Assembly: GCA_963966185.1 (NCBI GenBank)
Contig: CAWZYM010000176.1
Location: 1 to 64,000 of the forward strand
DNA: 64,000 nt
Direction: 5' to 3'
Source: Rhabditoides inermis
Lineage: Eukaryota > Nematoda > Chromadorea > Rhabditida > Rhabditidae
The notes beneath the pieces were generated by a model. That model was not told the DNA's origin. It worked only from the letters and a program-made list of their open reading frames with translations, and did not search any database. A program made the translations under genes and the position numbers. Positions 24,109 to 36,100 of the stretch are shown piece after piece; positions within the stretch are counted from its first letter, which is position 1; the number at the start of each line of letters is the position of its first letter.

Positions 24109-26245
24109 TAGTAAGGGGAGAGAGAAAGAGAGAACGAGAGAACGAGAGAACGAGAGAACGAGAGAACGAGAGAACGAGAGAACGAGAGAACGATATAACG
24201 AGAGAAAAGGAGAAAAAGAGAGGAGGGAAGGAGGGAAGGAGAGACGGAGAGAACGAGAGAACGAGAGAACGAGAGAAGGATAGAAAGAGAGAACGAGAGA
24301 ACGAGAGAACCAGAGAAAGAGAGAAAGATATAAAAAGAGAACGAGAGAGCTAGAGAACGAGAGAAAGAGAGAAAGGGAGAAGGAGGGAAGGAGGGATGGA
24401 GAGAAGAAGAGAAGGATAGAAAGAGAGAACGAGAGAACTAGAGAACGAAAGAAAGAGAGAAAGAGAGAAAGAGATAAAGAGAGAACGAGAGAAAGCGAGA
24501 ACGATATAACGAGAGAATTAGAGAACGAGAGAAAGAGAGAATGGGAGGAGGAGGGAAGGAGGGAAGGAGAGAAAGAGAGAAAGAGAGAACGAGAAAACGA
24601 GAAAACGAGAGAAAGAGAAAACGAGAGAAAGAGAGAACGATATAACGAGAGAGCTAGAGAACGAGAGAAAGAGAGAAAGGGAGAAGGAGGGAAGGAGGGA
24701 TGGAGAGAAGAAGAGAAGGAGAGAAGGAGAGAACTAGAGAAAAAAGAGAAAGAGAAAAGAGAGAAAGAGAGAAAGAGAGAAAGAGAGAAAGAGAGAAAAG
24801 AGAGAAAGAGAGAAAGAGAGAAAGAGAGAAGAGAGAAAGAGAAAGAGAGAAAGAGAGAAAGAGAGAAAGAGAGAAAGAGAGAAAGAGAGAAAGAGAGAAA
24901 GAGAGAAAGAGAGAAAGAGATAATGAGAGAACGAGAGAAAGAGAAACCGATAGAAAGAGAAAACGAGTGAAAGAGAGAACGATATAACGAGAGAACTAGA
25001 GAACGAGAGAAAGAGAGAAAGTGAGAAGGCGGGAAGGAGGGAAGGAAAGAAGGAGAGAACGAGACAACGAGAGAACGAGACAACGAGACAACGAGACAAC
25101 GAGAGAACGAGAGAACGAGAAAACGAGAGCACGAGAGAACGAGAGAAAGAGAGAACGATATAACGAGAGAAATAGAGAACGAGAGAAAGAGAGAAAGAGA
25201 GAAGGAGAGAAGGAGGGAAGAAGAGAAGGAGAGACGGAGAGAACGAGAGAACGAGAGAACGAGAGAACGAGAGAAGGATAGAAAGAGAGAACGAGATAAA
25301 GAGAGAACGAGAGAACGAGAGAACGAGAAAACGAGAAAACGAGAGAAAGAGAGAACAAGAGAAAGAGAGAACGAAAGAAAGAGAGAACGATATAACTAGA
25401 GAACGAGAGAACGAGAGAAAGAGAGAAGGAGGGTGGTAGGAGGGAAGGAGGGAAGAAGAGACGGAGAGACGGAGAAAACGAGAGAACGAGAGAACGAGAA
25501 ACGAGAGAACGAGAGAACGAGAGAACGAGAGAACGAGAGAAAGAGAGAAAGAGAGAAAGAGAGAACGAGAGAAAGAGAGAACTGGAGAACTAGAGAAAAA
25601 GAGAAAGGGAGAAGGAGGGAAGGAGGGAAGGAGAGAAGAAGAGAAGGAGACACGAGAGAACGAGAGAACGAGAGAACGAGAGAACGAGAGAACGAGAGAA
25701 CGAGAGAACGAGAGAACGAGAGAAAGAGAAAACGAAATAACGAGAGAACTAGATAACGAGAGAACGAGAGAACGAGAGAAAGAGAGAAAGGGAGAAGGGG
25801 GGAAGGAGGGAAGGAGAGAAGGAGAGACGGAGAGAACGAGAGAACGAGAGAACGAGAGAACGAGAGAACGAGAGAAAGAGAGAACGAAAGAAAGAGAGAA
25901 AAGAGAGAAAAGAGAGAACGAGAGAAAGAGAGAAAAGAGAGAAAGGGAGAAAGAGAGAACGAGAGAACGAGAGAACGAGAGAACTAGAGAACGAGAGAAA
26001 GAGAGAAAGGGATAACGAGAGAACGAGAGAAAGAGAGAACGAGAGAAAGAGAGAACGAGAGAAAGAGAGAAGGAAAGAAGGAGGGAAGGAAGGAAGGAGG
26101 GAAGGAGAGGAGGAGAGGAGGAGAGAAGGGGAGAAGGGGAGAAGGAGAGAAGGAGGGAAGGAATGGGAGGAGAGAAGGAGGAAAGGAGAGAAGGAGAGAA
26201 GGAAAGAAGGAGAGAAGGAGGGAAGGAATGGAAGGAGAGAACGAG
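24109..26245. repeat. Purine-rich GAGA satellite (2.1 kb)
   Basis: The top strand is almost purely A and G with occasional C and T, built from GAGAGAAA, GAGAGAAC and GGAGGGAAGGA words. Rarer markers such as CGATATAACGAGAGAACTAG recur (about 24190, 24505, 24640, 24980, 25155, 25387). They show a higher-order arrangement of roughly 130-350 bp rather than a simple dinucleotide run. Long frames of Ser/Leu/Phe (minus) or Glu/Arg (plus) are by-products. Such homopurine tracts can form triplex DNA. Confidence 0.95.
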
Positions 26246-26356
26246 AGAACGAGAAAATATCGAATAAATTTGAAATGAAATTGATGAAATAATGAGAGAA
26301 GAACATGTTACATGTATGAAGACGAGAGAGAAAATTTCTATGAAATTCAACAAAAG

Positions 26357-26860
26357 GACATATATTATCTTTTAAAAGTACTTCCGTAAAAAGTGTTGTT
26401 TGTGTTAACCTGATTCAAGAAAAGCGCATGCATATATTATTAATTTTCGAAAAATCAAATCGTAAACACCTGAACATGAAAACTAACACAAACTTGCTCT
26501 TTCAAAACGTTGAATAATTTTTGAATAATTAATGTTGAATAATTCCATGTTTTATTTTTTTGACATTTTTATACCTGAAACATTGAGTCAAACAACATCA
26601 CGAATAACATTTTATTTTACTGATAAACCATAAATAATAAACCGCAAAAAACACTAAATAAACAAAACAATCGTATTATTCTGAATGTTACGTGTAACTA
26701 TTCTATATTCGTTTGAAAGAGCAAGTTTGTGTTAGTTTTCATGTTCAGGTGTTTACGATTTGATTTTTCGAAAATTAATAATATATGCATGCGCTTTTCT
26801 TGAATCAGGTTAACACAAACAACACTTTTTACGGAAGTACTTTTAAAAGATATATCCACC
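26357..26860. mobile_element. Long-TIR element (MITE), about 0.5 kb
   Basis: About 150 bp at 26360-26508 (ATCTTTTAAAAGTACTTCCG ... CTTTCAAAACG) is repeated inverted at 26709-26855 with near-perfect identity. The 200-bp centre is AT-rich and has no gene. The layout fits a non-autonomous foldback transposon that could form a long RNA hairpin if transcribed. Exact target duplication is unclear because both flanks are ATAT-rich. Confidence 0.8.
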
Positions 26861-28368
26861 TGTAAAGCGACCGGAATATCTCAAGAAGAATCACAAACAC
26901 AACAACACGAATAGACGTATTATTTATGAACAACTCGGCGGAGACTCACACTCAAATTGTACAACGCACCGTGACGCCAAAACTAACAATACGCAACAAT
27001 AAGCTATTAGCCGCTCTGTCCACAACACAACAACAACAACGCAAAAAGTTGTTTCGAAACTCTCAACGGCTACCGTAATCCTCAGTTCTTTACTGGGTCA
27101 AATGTATTCTAAATGTTACAATCGGGTCAACCCTAACTCTCAAGGAATCAGCCGAGTGAGAGCGAGTTGGGTGCGCGGGGTACACCGCGAGCCAGCGGAT
27201 TCTTTTGATTATTATAGCAGATCACAGATTTTCACCTCTGCATCAGTATCGATTATATCGTTTGCATGTTGCACTAAAGCGATGAAATATACCCAAAAAG
27301 AAACTGTGGTCATTTTCGCCTTCACAGTTTTCTATCATTTTTCCTATGTTAACTTCTCCACTCTTGGTACATCGGTTACATGTATTATGCAAAATTGACT
27401 TTTTCGTCGAGTTCCATAAGCCAGATTACAATTGAAACCTCCGCAAAATAACGCAACTGATTTATTTTTGTTAGAAGAACCTACCACAGGGTGTCACTGA
27501 AGTGATTCAAATCCCTCATTCTGCGAAAGTGTCTTTGTACCACTATTCGTACTTGACTTTTCAGAATGTTTGTTATGTGCAATTTAATATATCGTTCTCC
27601 ACTTCTCGATTTTTATCTACGCACTCTTACGCAATGTACTTTTGTGGAACCGCTTCTTACTCAGCAGGCACTTTTGTGGAACCGCTTACTCAGCAGGCGA
27701 TTAGACTACTCACACTACTATACTCTGATCACTATTCGTTCTTCAGTTCGTTCTTCATGGTTCTATTTCATTTCTAAATTTATTGAACAGTTTTCTAAAA
27801 TCATTCTGTATCGAAACAACTCTGAAACTAAAATTATGCATATTTATCGGCAAACTACTTAGGATTACGCACAAGCGACGCCCACGCGCGACATGTTCCC
27901 TCTAGAAAAATCTGCCAGCGAAAGTCACTTTCAAAAATTTGTATTTTTTTATTTATGAATTCCGTGGTCTTGCGTGCTAACATTTTATGCTTACTTCGTT
28001 GTGCTCTACACAATGATTTCATTTCCGAGCCCAGGTATAATGGTTAGTCGTTAGTTTCTCTCCCTCTCTCCTTTCGATATAAATAAATAGTTTCTTGATC
28101 TATGACAATTATCTACATTATCTACAATCATCTTCTTCTATGCTCGCAATCAGTTGCGTGAGGTGGGGTAGATCAGAGGAAGACGGAGAGTCAGCTCTCC
28201 GCATCAGCGCGCAAAACGAGAGAAGCAGACGATCACGGTACCGTATTCCGAGCCGCAAACGAGGTAGATCAAAAACTACCGCACTGGCCAAGACTATATT
28301 TCTCCATGACAATTATCTAGCGCATTTCGACGCGCGCTCACCTACCCATCCAATGATCTATCGTTTAA
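26861..28368. other. Intergenic, no gene recognised
   Basis: No conserved protein seen. A 26-bp direct duplication containing TTTTGTGGAACCGCTT is found at about 27640-27700. The frames at 27102-27862 are short and show no family resemblance. The final part lies upstream of the tRNA gene. Confidence 0.5.
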
Positions 28369-28440
28369 GCGTCTGTGGTGTAATGGTTAGCATGGATGCC
28401 TTCCAAGCATTCGACGGGGGTTCGATTCCCCCCAGACGCA
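28369..28440 (+). tRNA. tRNA-Gly (anticodon UCC)
   Basis: A 72-nt cloverleaf. The acceptor stem GCGTCTG pairs with CAGACGC and the discriminator is A. The A box is TGGTGTAATGGTTAGCATGG. The anticodon loop CTTCCAA (anticodon TCC) is on the stem GATGC/GCATT. The T arm GGGGGTTCGATTCCCCC is perfect. All stems pair and the gene has no intron. It decodes GGA glycine codons in cytosolic translation. A T-rich Pol III stop is not obvious directly after it; the nearest short run is CGTTTTG at 28443. Confidence 0.97.
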
Positions 28441-28741
28441 TAACGTTTTGCCGAATACATCGAACTTTCGTGTTATTACTTTTCAGCTCATTCTAATTAT
28501 TTCCCTGTTGAACACTCCTCTCATTCATAACACAAATTTTATTCAAAAGTCATTAACAGTTATTAAACAAAGAAACAAGCTAATAAACAATAGAATATCC
28601 AATGGCACAGAATGTGTATTCAATACCCGTCAGATCTAAACACTCCAAAACTAGACAACAAGTAACAAAAAACATCAACTACAATCTACTAAAAACATTG
28701 TTGCATCTAAAGCTAGGGGGCGGGGTCTAAATGGGCGGTGC

Positions 28742-30703
28742 CTAGTCGAGACTGCGCACCCAGTGCTTCGTCTTCTCGTAGATGAGGAACGTGACGACAG
28801 TCGCCGGCAGCTGTCGAATATTCGCCATCAACATACCCTGAAATCAAATGTTGATCACTTATCAATAATCAACATTTGCCAACACACCTTGTACATTCCA
28901 GTGATTCCCTCCTTCTTCAGACAGTCGGCTATCGTACCGCGTATTCCTCGATACTCCACGTTGTGGTCCTAAAACAAAAAAGGGGCGTGGCTAAACAAGG
29001 CGTGACCAACTCACCTGCATTCTCGTTCTGAGCGTGAGATAGGGGTACATCAGCGACGTGGCCACCACCTTGGACAGGGACGAGAACGCAATGTAGTCAA
29101 CCGTGTCCTGGATAAACTCGATAAACAAGGAGGGTTTTTACAAGAAAAGTACAAAACAGCTAGAGTTAGATACAGAGTGGAATCCTGCATCAACCCTTAA
29201 ACCTTAAACCTGCACTACAATAAAGAACCAATAAAGAGAGTAGGAGAGTACTATTAAATAATCAGTGGCAAATCCACTGACCAGGTTGCCGTCCGTACCC
29301 AGTCCGAGCGCCTCGCCGCGCCACTCCTTCAGCCTGTTGTACACCGCAAACTGCAGCGACGACTGCGCATTTCCAATCAGACCCGGGATGAAACCCTGCA
29401 AGCAACAAACTATTAAATATAAACCCGTTAAGCATTCAACATAAACCGCGGCCACTTTTTGGTGGTAGCAGTTCCGAAATGTTTCGAAAGAATAGGAGAG
29501 CACTTCAAAGTGTTCGGATGTATTCGGGAGTCGGGAGACAAATAGGGGGTGGGGGAAGGAGGTGTTTTGAAGAGACTCAACAATTTTAGCTCTTGTAAAA
29601 CAACAACACACCCGGTACAGTCCGGCCCGGCCCTCCTGTCTCGCCATCTGCGAGACGCAGTCCACCAGACCAGAGTACTTCTTCGCACCCGTGTTCTCAT
29701 ACTGCAGACACAACCTGAACGCGCAAGACATACAGATAGTCTACGATCAGTTCGATATTTAACGGAGTCTCTTATTTCCCTAGCCGATAAAGCCAAACAC
29801 ACAACTCAATCAAAATCCAATCGTTGACGTCGTGAATATCGCATTCGCAGTCGATGAATAACAAAACTCATCACAATAAACAGCTAAAGCACCCTCATCT
29901 TTTGATGTAGTTGCTGCGCGAGGATCAGTTGCTACCATGTTCTTACTATACCACCCACACACACCTGGTCTTGGCGACCCAGATGGGGTTGGTGAGGGAC
30001 ATGACGATGGCTCCGGAGACGAAGCTGCACGCGAAGCTGTCCATAGCGCCCCACTCCTCGCCCCCGCGCGGCCACACCTCGCGCAGACGGTGGTAGCTGA
30101 ACAACAACATATTTTGTTCCATAATCCAACCTAACCCGACCTTCTTTCAAACGAGCTTTCGTTATTTTTGAGTACTTTTCACAATGGACAGCAAGGCTGC
30201 TTTATTGAACTCCCAGTATTACTGTTTTGTGTGACATCGTTACTACGGCAACGCGATTCACGCCTGGAAGAAGAGTCCCCAGGAGAGGGTGGATCCGATG
30301 AGGCTGGGCGAGAGGCCTTGATATAGTCCGCGGATGCCCTCGGCGCGCACAATCTGCCGCACCGCATCCGCGTACGACTTGTACTGCGGCCGCAGCGGAT
30401 TGCCCTCGTTCGCTAAAAAATACAAGTCAACACTATTCACTTTGAATTCGAATCCGTAGTCAGTATCTTCAGACTACTATCGAAATGCCTTGTGATGGGC
30501 GTTCAAATTTGCCTTTCAATCTGCCACACCTTCAAATTACATCGGACTTCGGACACGACCCAAAAACTAACCGTTCCGAAAATCTAACAAATCAACGCAC
30601 CGGAGAAGCGTATGCGGAGCATGTCGAGCGGATGGCAGACGGCCGTGCTGGTGAACCCGCCGGCGAGGCCGCCGATCAAGTGCTCGTACGGCCGCAGCGA
30701 CAT
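28742..30703 (-). CDS. Mitochondrial carrier, SLC25A32 (folate/FAD) type
   Basis: A six-exon minus-strand gene of about 290 residues, from ATG at 30703 (MSLRPYEHLIGGLAGGFTST) to TAG at 28742. It has all three carrier repeats: HPLDMLRIRF, NPIWVAKTRL and YPYLTLRTRMQ, each followed by a GLYQG/GLYRG/GMYKG-type helix. LSWGLFF after repeat 1 and NPIWV in repeat 2 are typical of the SLC25A32 branch. That branch moves folate or FAD across the mitochondrial inner membrane. The ends of each exon fit GT-AG introns (for example 30601/30412). It lies 218 bp downstream of the ATP synthase epsilon gene on the same strand, so a shared transcript is possible. Confidence 0.9.
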
Positions 30704-30920
30704 CCTCGTCCTCCCAGCCTAGCTCATCCGCTGGCCCTCTCTCACGCACAATCACAAGGCACGACGTGGCCTAAAATCATTTATTCGTTTCGGAATGTGT
30801 GTGTGGACAACAACAATCGCGACAAGTGAACACGACGGAATATGTGAAAAAGGAGTTCATAGAGAATCTGGATAGCAATCTAGGCGGCTAGAGAGGGCGC
30901 GGCGGCGGCAGCAGCGGGCT

Positions 30921-31088
30921 TCAGTTCTTGACGGCCTTTCCGTCCTTCCACTGGGTGATCTTGATGGTGGCGGCCTGCTTCTTGTCGGCGGCGGCCTTGG
31001 CGTCGCCCTTCAGGCAGCTGCGGGTAACCTGGGCGGCGACCTGCGAGAAGCGCACGTAGTTCAGACCGGCAGCGCGCCAAGCGACCAT
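30921..31088 (-). CDS. ATP synthase F1 epsilon subunit, mitochondrial
   Basis: A single exon of 55 codons plus stop, beginning MVAWRAAGLNYVRFSQVAAQ and ending QWKDGKAVKN. Length and the opening MVAWRAAGLNYVRxSQ are diagnostic of the small epsilon subunit of the mitochondrial F1 central stalk. That subunit helps couple rotation to ATP synthesis. A TTTTCTAG acceptor lies 7 nt before the ATG. This is the usual position for trans-splicing of a leader RNA in nematodes, or the end of an intron in the 5' UTR. Confidence 0.95.
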   Translation of the reverse strand: MVAWRAAGLNYVRFSQVAAQVTRSCLKGDAKAAADKKQAATIKITQWKDGKAVKN

Positions 31089-31580
31089 TTTCGACTAGAA
31101 AAGAGAGAAGTAATGTTGAGTCAAGCATCAGAACAATCAAAAACACAAATACAAAAAGCAAACAACGCGAAAACAACACACAACAAAAAATAAACGAAAA
31201 TTTTGCAAAATGAAATTCGTGCGTCAGCGACAAAAACAATTTGCGCGCCATGAAATTTTTCATTTTGCTGACGCACGACGCGATATGACGTCAATATCAT
31301 CAGCTGATTTTCACGCGATTTATTTCTTGTTTTCTCTGTTTCCAATCATTTCAAGATGTTTTTTTCATCGATTTCTCATTTCCATCGCTACAATGTTCTG
31401 CGATAAACGCATTCCCACGTCTCAGTAACCCGTGCTTCTCGTGAACCGACTAGAAACGCTCGTCCTTTTCTAGAATCGCGCGCGTCGTGGTTGCGAAACA
31501 ACTCTAGCTGTACACGTGTGTCTCTCACTCACTCACCCACCGCCCCGTTTATGCGATTGTGTTTTTGGTGCTACGTCGAG
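31089..31580. promoter_or_regulatory. Divergent promoter between ATP synthase epsilon and FIS1
   Basis: The 492 bp separate the start codons of two divergently transcribed mitochondrial genes. They contain a palindromic CRE-type site TGACGTCA at 31286-31293. They also contain an inverted repeat (CGTGCGTCAGC near 31219 against GCTGACGCACG near 31268) whose arms also share ATTTTGCAAAATGAAAT-like sequence. The location suggests joint control, but no binding has been shown. Confidence 0.5.
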
Positions 31581-32667
31581 ATGATGATGGACGTGGAGAA
31601 CATTATCGACGAGCGCATCGATCCCTACGAGCTCGAGGTGAGTACGCTAATTTGCGTGTTTTGAATATGCAAATGAAGCTAATTTTGTTGCAGAAGTTCC
31701 GCGACTCGTACGAGACGCAGGTGCGACGCGGGCATCCGTCGGCGGTCGCTACGTTCTCCTACGCACACGCGCTCATCAAGAGCACCAAGACCGACGTGCA
31801 CATCGGTATAAACCTACTCGAGCGTGAGTCTAATTTATATGTCTTCTTTTGGACTGCATTATATCGTAAAGATGTGAGTATGCAATGTCATGAAATCGGT
31901 TGGAACTCGTGCTCGTGTGCTGCAATGTAATGAAATTGTATTTCGTCTTGAACTCGTACTTGCAGGTCTCCTTCGCGAAGAGTCGGAAGACGTGTCGAAA
32001 CGCGACTACGTCTACTACCTCGCCATTGCCAACGCTCGCCTCAAGGTGAGTTATGACCTGTATCTGTTTCGATCTGTTCTGTTTTGCTTTCATATATCTC
32101 ACCCACAACGCGCGACTTTCGACTTATGCCGCGACCCGAACTCGAGAATGCAACTATAAGTATTCTCGCACTCAGCTAGCTCAAGCGATCACATGATATA
32201 TTTCGAAACAGTTTGTTGTGACGTAACTTATCCTCTCTTTTGCGTTATTGTAATGTAAATCAGTTCCACTCAATCATCTTGATACCTTATTTGAATAATG
32301 CAGGACTACGACCGTGCTCTTGCCTACCTGGACATTCTGCTCTCGGCGGAGTCGCACAACAGACAGGCCGTCGAGCTCAAGGACGTAATCCAACGCAAGA
32401 TGAAGAAGGGTGAGTGTTTAATTTCTCCCTGATATCACATCATTCTCTTTCAATCTCCCTCGCTTGTTTACGTTTACCGCGTCCTCTCCAATAATCTTTT
32501 TGCTCTTTTTTTCTCCTTTTCATCTCTCAACCCTCCCAAATTGTTCCGCTTATTGATTGATTTATCGATCCCCTCGTTCAGACGGTCTGCTCGGCATGGC
32601 CATTCTCGGCGGCGGGGCGGTCGTCGTGGGTGGTCTGCTCGCTGCTCTTATGGCTGCCAAGAAGTGA
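31581..32667 (+). CDS. Mitochondrial fission protein FIS1
   Basis: Five exons: 31581-31637, 31694-31823, 31966-32045, 32304-32409 and 32582-32667. They give about 152 residues. The protein starts MMMDVENIIDERIDPYELEK and has two TPR-like repeats (HPSAVATFSYAHALIKS then RDYVYYLAIANARLKDYDRA). It ends with a tail anchor, GMAILGGGAVVVGGLLAALM, followed by AAKK. This is the classical FIS1 layout: a cytosolic TPR bundle held in the outer mitochondrial membrane, acting in mitochondrial and peroxisomal fission. All splice sites are GT-AG and phases match. Three ATG codons in a row open the frame; the first is chosen. Confidence 0.95.
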
Positions 32668-33108
32668 GCCAGAAGTGAGCCCATCCCCTGCCATCCCCAT
32701 ACCAATAGCCAACCCGTTCCGTGTTCGATTCATACAGGTTCCGCCGCATGTACATATAGTGTTCATTACATATATTTGTTTGCAATTTGTCAGATCAATT
32801 TGGCTATTGTGGCGTCGTGATCGTGACACACATTAGCGCCGTGCGTGCATAAAGCATCTACAACTACAACAAAAAACATAAACAAACGAAACGAAGAAAT
32901 CTCACCGCAAATGGAAACAAGAGACTCGTAACATAGATGTAGCACACAACACTCGGCGGGAGAAAAAGAAAAGCGCGGATCGATGAATCAATATATTTGA
33001 GCCTAGAATTGTAGCAATTGAGGAGAGAAGAAGAGAGCGCGAGACTTGTGAATGACACCATCGGTAGCCAAAAGACATGAGAGACTACAACTCGATACAC
33101 ACAGTCAA

Positions 33109-36100
33109 TCACGCAAACGGATTGTAGTTGGCGCTGTTGTGTGGCTGCTGTAGCTGTTGCTGCACTTGCTGCTGCGGCCAGGCGGCAGGGAAACCCTGAA
33201 AACACCTTACCTCATAGTTACAGTACTCTCTCACTCCACAATCACCATCTCCCCCTGCACCAAACCTGAAAGCTCTGCGACTGAGGCATCCTCTGCCCTG
33301 TCACTCCATTGTATGGTTGGTACTGTTGCTGTGGGGGCCAGACGGCGGTGGCAGCAGCAGCGGACGCAGCAAACGGATTGCTGGCCGCGAATTGCTGCGG
33401 CGTGTACTGAGCGGGATAGGCGGTAGGGGCAGCGGGAGCGGGCGTCGGCCACTCTGAAACTACAGCACATCCGTATATCGGGGACACCACGAACAAACTG
33501 TCAATCAATCGACAAAAGAGAATCACGCATAGATAACAGCGAAACAAAAAATAAAATATACCGAACGCACCTTGCTGAAGGAAGGGATTGCTGCTCGCCG
33601 GGTACATGGCGGGGGCGGGGCTTCGCGACGGCGCCGATTGGGTGCCAAAGCCGTTGTTGCCCCAGTTCACCTCGCTCAGCGCGCCCATCGTCTGACTCTT
33701 TGGCACCGAGCCGAAGCACGTCAAACCTACACGAATAAAAAACCATTAGAATCAGAATTCCCCATTTTCGGACTACGCAATTTTCCTAGTCGATTCAGGA
33801 ACGAATCGAACATATAGAAAAAGGGAAGAAATCAAACAAAAGCAACACGCCTGACTCACTGTTGCCAAAGCTGTTCCTCGCTGCTCCCCCGGACGGCGCT
33901 GCTCCACTCGCCCCTCCTCCCCCTCCATTCTGATCCGTGAGCGTGCACGTAGATCGAAAGTCCGCATCCAGCTGACCCAGCAGGTCATAGTTGATCTGCC
34001 CCGATTGGCTGTTCAGCGACGTAGAGTCCGACGCGTTCGGGGATTGGCCTGAAATGGATCTCTCTCACTCCTCTCTCTCTCTCTCTCTCTCTCCATCTCT
34101 CTCCACTGCATCAAATAACAAACACTTTTCACAGATTCTTCAAGTGAGTATCAGGATGCACTCACCCTGACTGGCAAACGGATCGGCTCCGAGATGAGTG
34201 CGATTCTGTCCTCCGCCTCCCGCCGCGCCAGCTCTCCTCGCGTCTCCCCGCCCCCCGGCCAGCGAAGAAAAGTCGACGGCAGCCATCGAAGACGACGAGA
34301 GAGATGCGTACGGGTCGGCTGAACAGGTGTATTCATTGTTCTCGCCTTGCACAGGGAGTATTGTACTATCCAATTCCACCTGCCCACATTAGCTATTCAC
34401 TATTCACCGTACTCACTCACCCGCACCCCATTTCTGTTGCTGTGACTGCTGTGACTGCTGAGAAGCAGTCTTGACGGGCGACGCAAAGACAGACGCGAGG
34501 TCGTCGAACACGCTCGGCGCCGGGGCGGGCTTCTGAACGACGGTCATGGACGCCATCTTACAAAACACAAGCAATGACAACATGTCAGTAGGGTCAATCT
34601 CTTCAGAACGACTTCAACGACAAAAAAACAGTGTTTCGATGAGTAACGCGGCTACCGCTGCAGAGGGAGAGCGAAAGGGTATGGCAAGACTCACCAGCGG
34701 GTGTTTGATCGCGTTTCAATGACATTAACAAAACTACTCGAGTCAGATGAGAACAACAAAAGCTCACGAGGTGTTCAAAGACGTTTCCAAACTACTTCAG
34801 ATTTCATATGAGAAAACACAAAGACTGACGAGGGGACTGGCTCCGGGCAGGGTATGGTCGGCGATGCCACCGCTCGCCGTCGTCGTGTTGAACAGCGGCG
34901 TCTCCCTCGACAGCGACGACCGCGGCGTGTCGCCGTCGAAATCCTGTGAAAGCAATCAATCCACCATATCAACCATTTGCATAGTTTTTTAACGTCTAGT
35001 CGTAAAATCCTGTAGTATCGATCAATCAACCATTTGCTTTTCAATGTTTAGTCATAAAATCCTGCACAAGCAATCTATCAACAATCAATCATTTGCATAA
35101 TCGCTTTTCATAATATGTTTAGTCATGAAATCCTGACAAAAACGTCACCCACGCATTCATACAATGTGCCCTGATCAAAACACACATGTCCTGATCAAAA
35201 CACACATGCCCTGACCAAAACACACATAATAGCAAATATAGTACTCACCAGCACAGCAGCCACCTCCTTCTCCGGCGAGCCGAACGGGTTGAACGCGAGC
35301 GGGTTGTTCGACGCTACCTAGAGACAGAGTGCAATCACTACCATCTTCCTATCCCGAGCAATGGGCACGGGAAAAAACATTTCTACAACTACAATTGAAT
35401 TGTCAATCGCAGGTCGTGACCAGATTACGCGCATTGAACTCTACGATTTTCACTGCCTCAACAAATTGACCTAGTCAGAAAAGCGCATTACAAGTGAACG
35501 TGAATCTCCTCCCACCCACCTGAGCGTGCTGTCCTCCATGAGCAAACTCGGCAAACGGGTCGTCCCGCGTGGTCGTCTGGGGCCAGTCGAGCGGCTCGCT
35601 CACTCGCGTCGGCTGCAATCGCATAATACATAGAACACGCTTACTCGTACGAGAACTGGTCAGTCTGATCATAATAGGCTTCCAACGGGATGTTTCAAAT
35701 GTACTGACCGCACCTTCACGATGATAATGATCAACTCACGTCCACTCATTTGCTCGCCGATCGCCAACGGCCATATACAAATACTCAAAGAGACGAAATG
35801 CAGTCCCCCAATCCCTCTCCCATACCCAGACCCGCAGACTCACGTCCACTCTCCACTTCACTCATCGACTCATCTATCGCTCATCTGCTCAATACTCACA
35901 GTCACAGAATCACAGGAGGCGGAGACAGTCAGACACTTCTCAACCAGAGCCGCGGACTCACGTGTGATCGACTGGCGGGGACGGCGGGCGGCGGGAGGCG
36001 GTCGTCGGCGTCGAGCGGGTTCACCGTCACGCACATGCTGTGCGACGGACGCGGCTGCGGCACGCCGAACACGTCCTGTGATGGTATACATACACAGTAT

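Noticed and set aside
24734..26353. Long Ser/Leu/Phe-rich open frames (up to 539 residues) on the minus strand, and Glu/Arg-rich frames on plus
   Set aside because: They lie wholly in the GAGA satellite; lack of stops follows from its composition, and no family or splice structure supports a gene.
29549..30134. Plus-strand frames opposite the carrier gene
   Set aside because: They are antisense shadows of SLC25A32-type exons, whose three carrier motifs are clear on minus.
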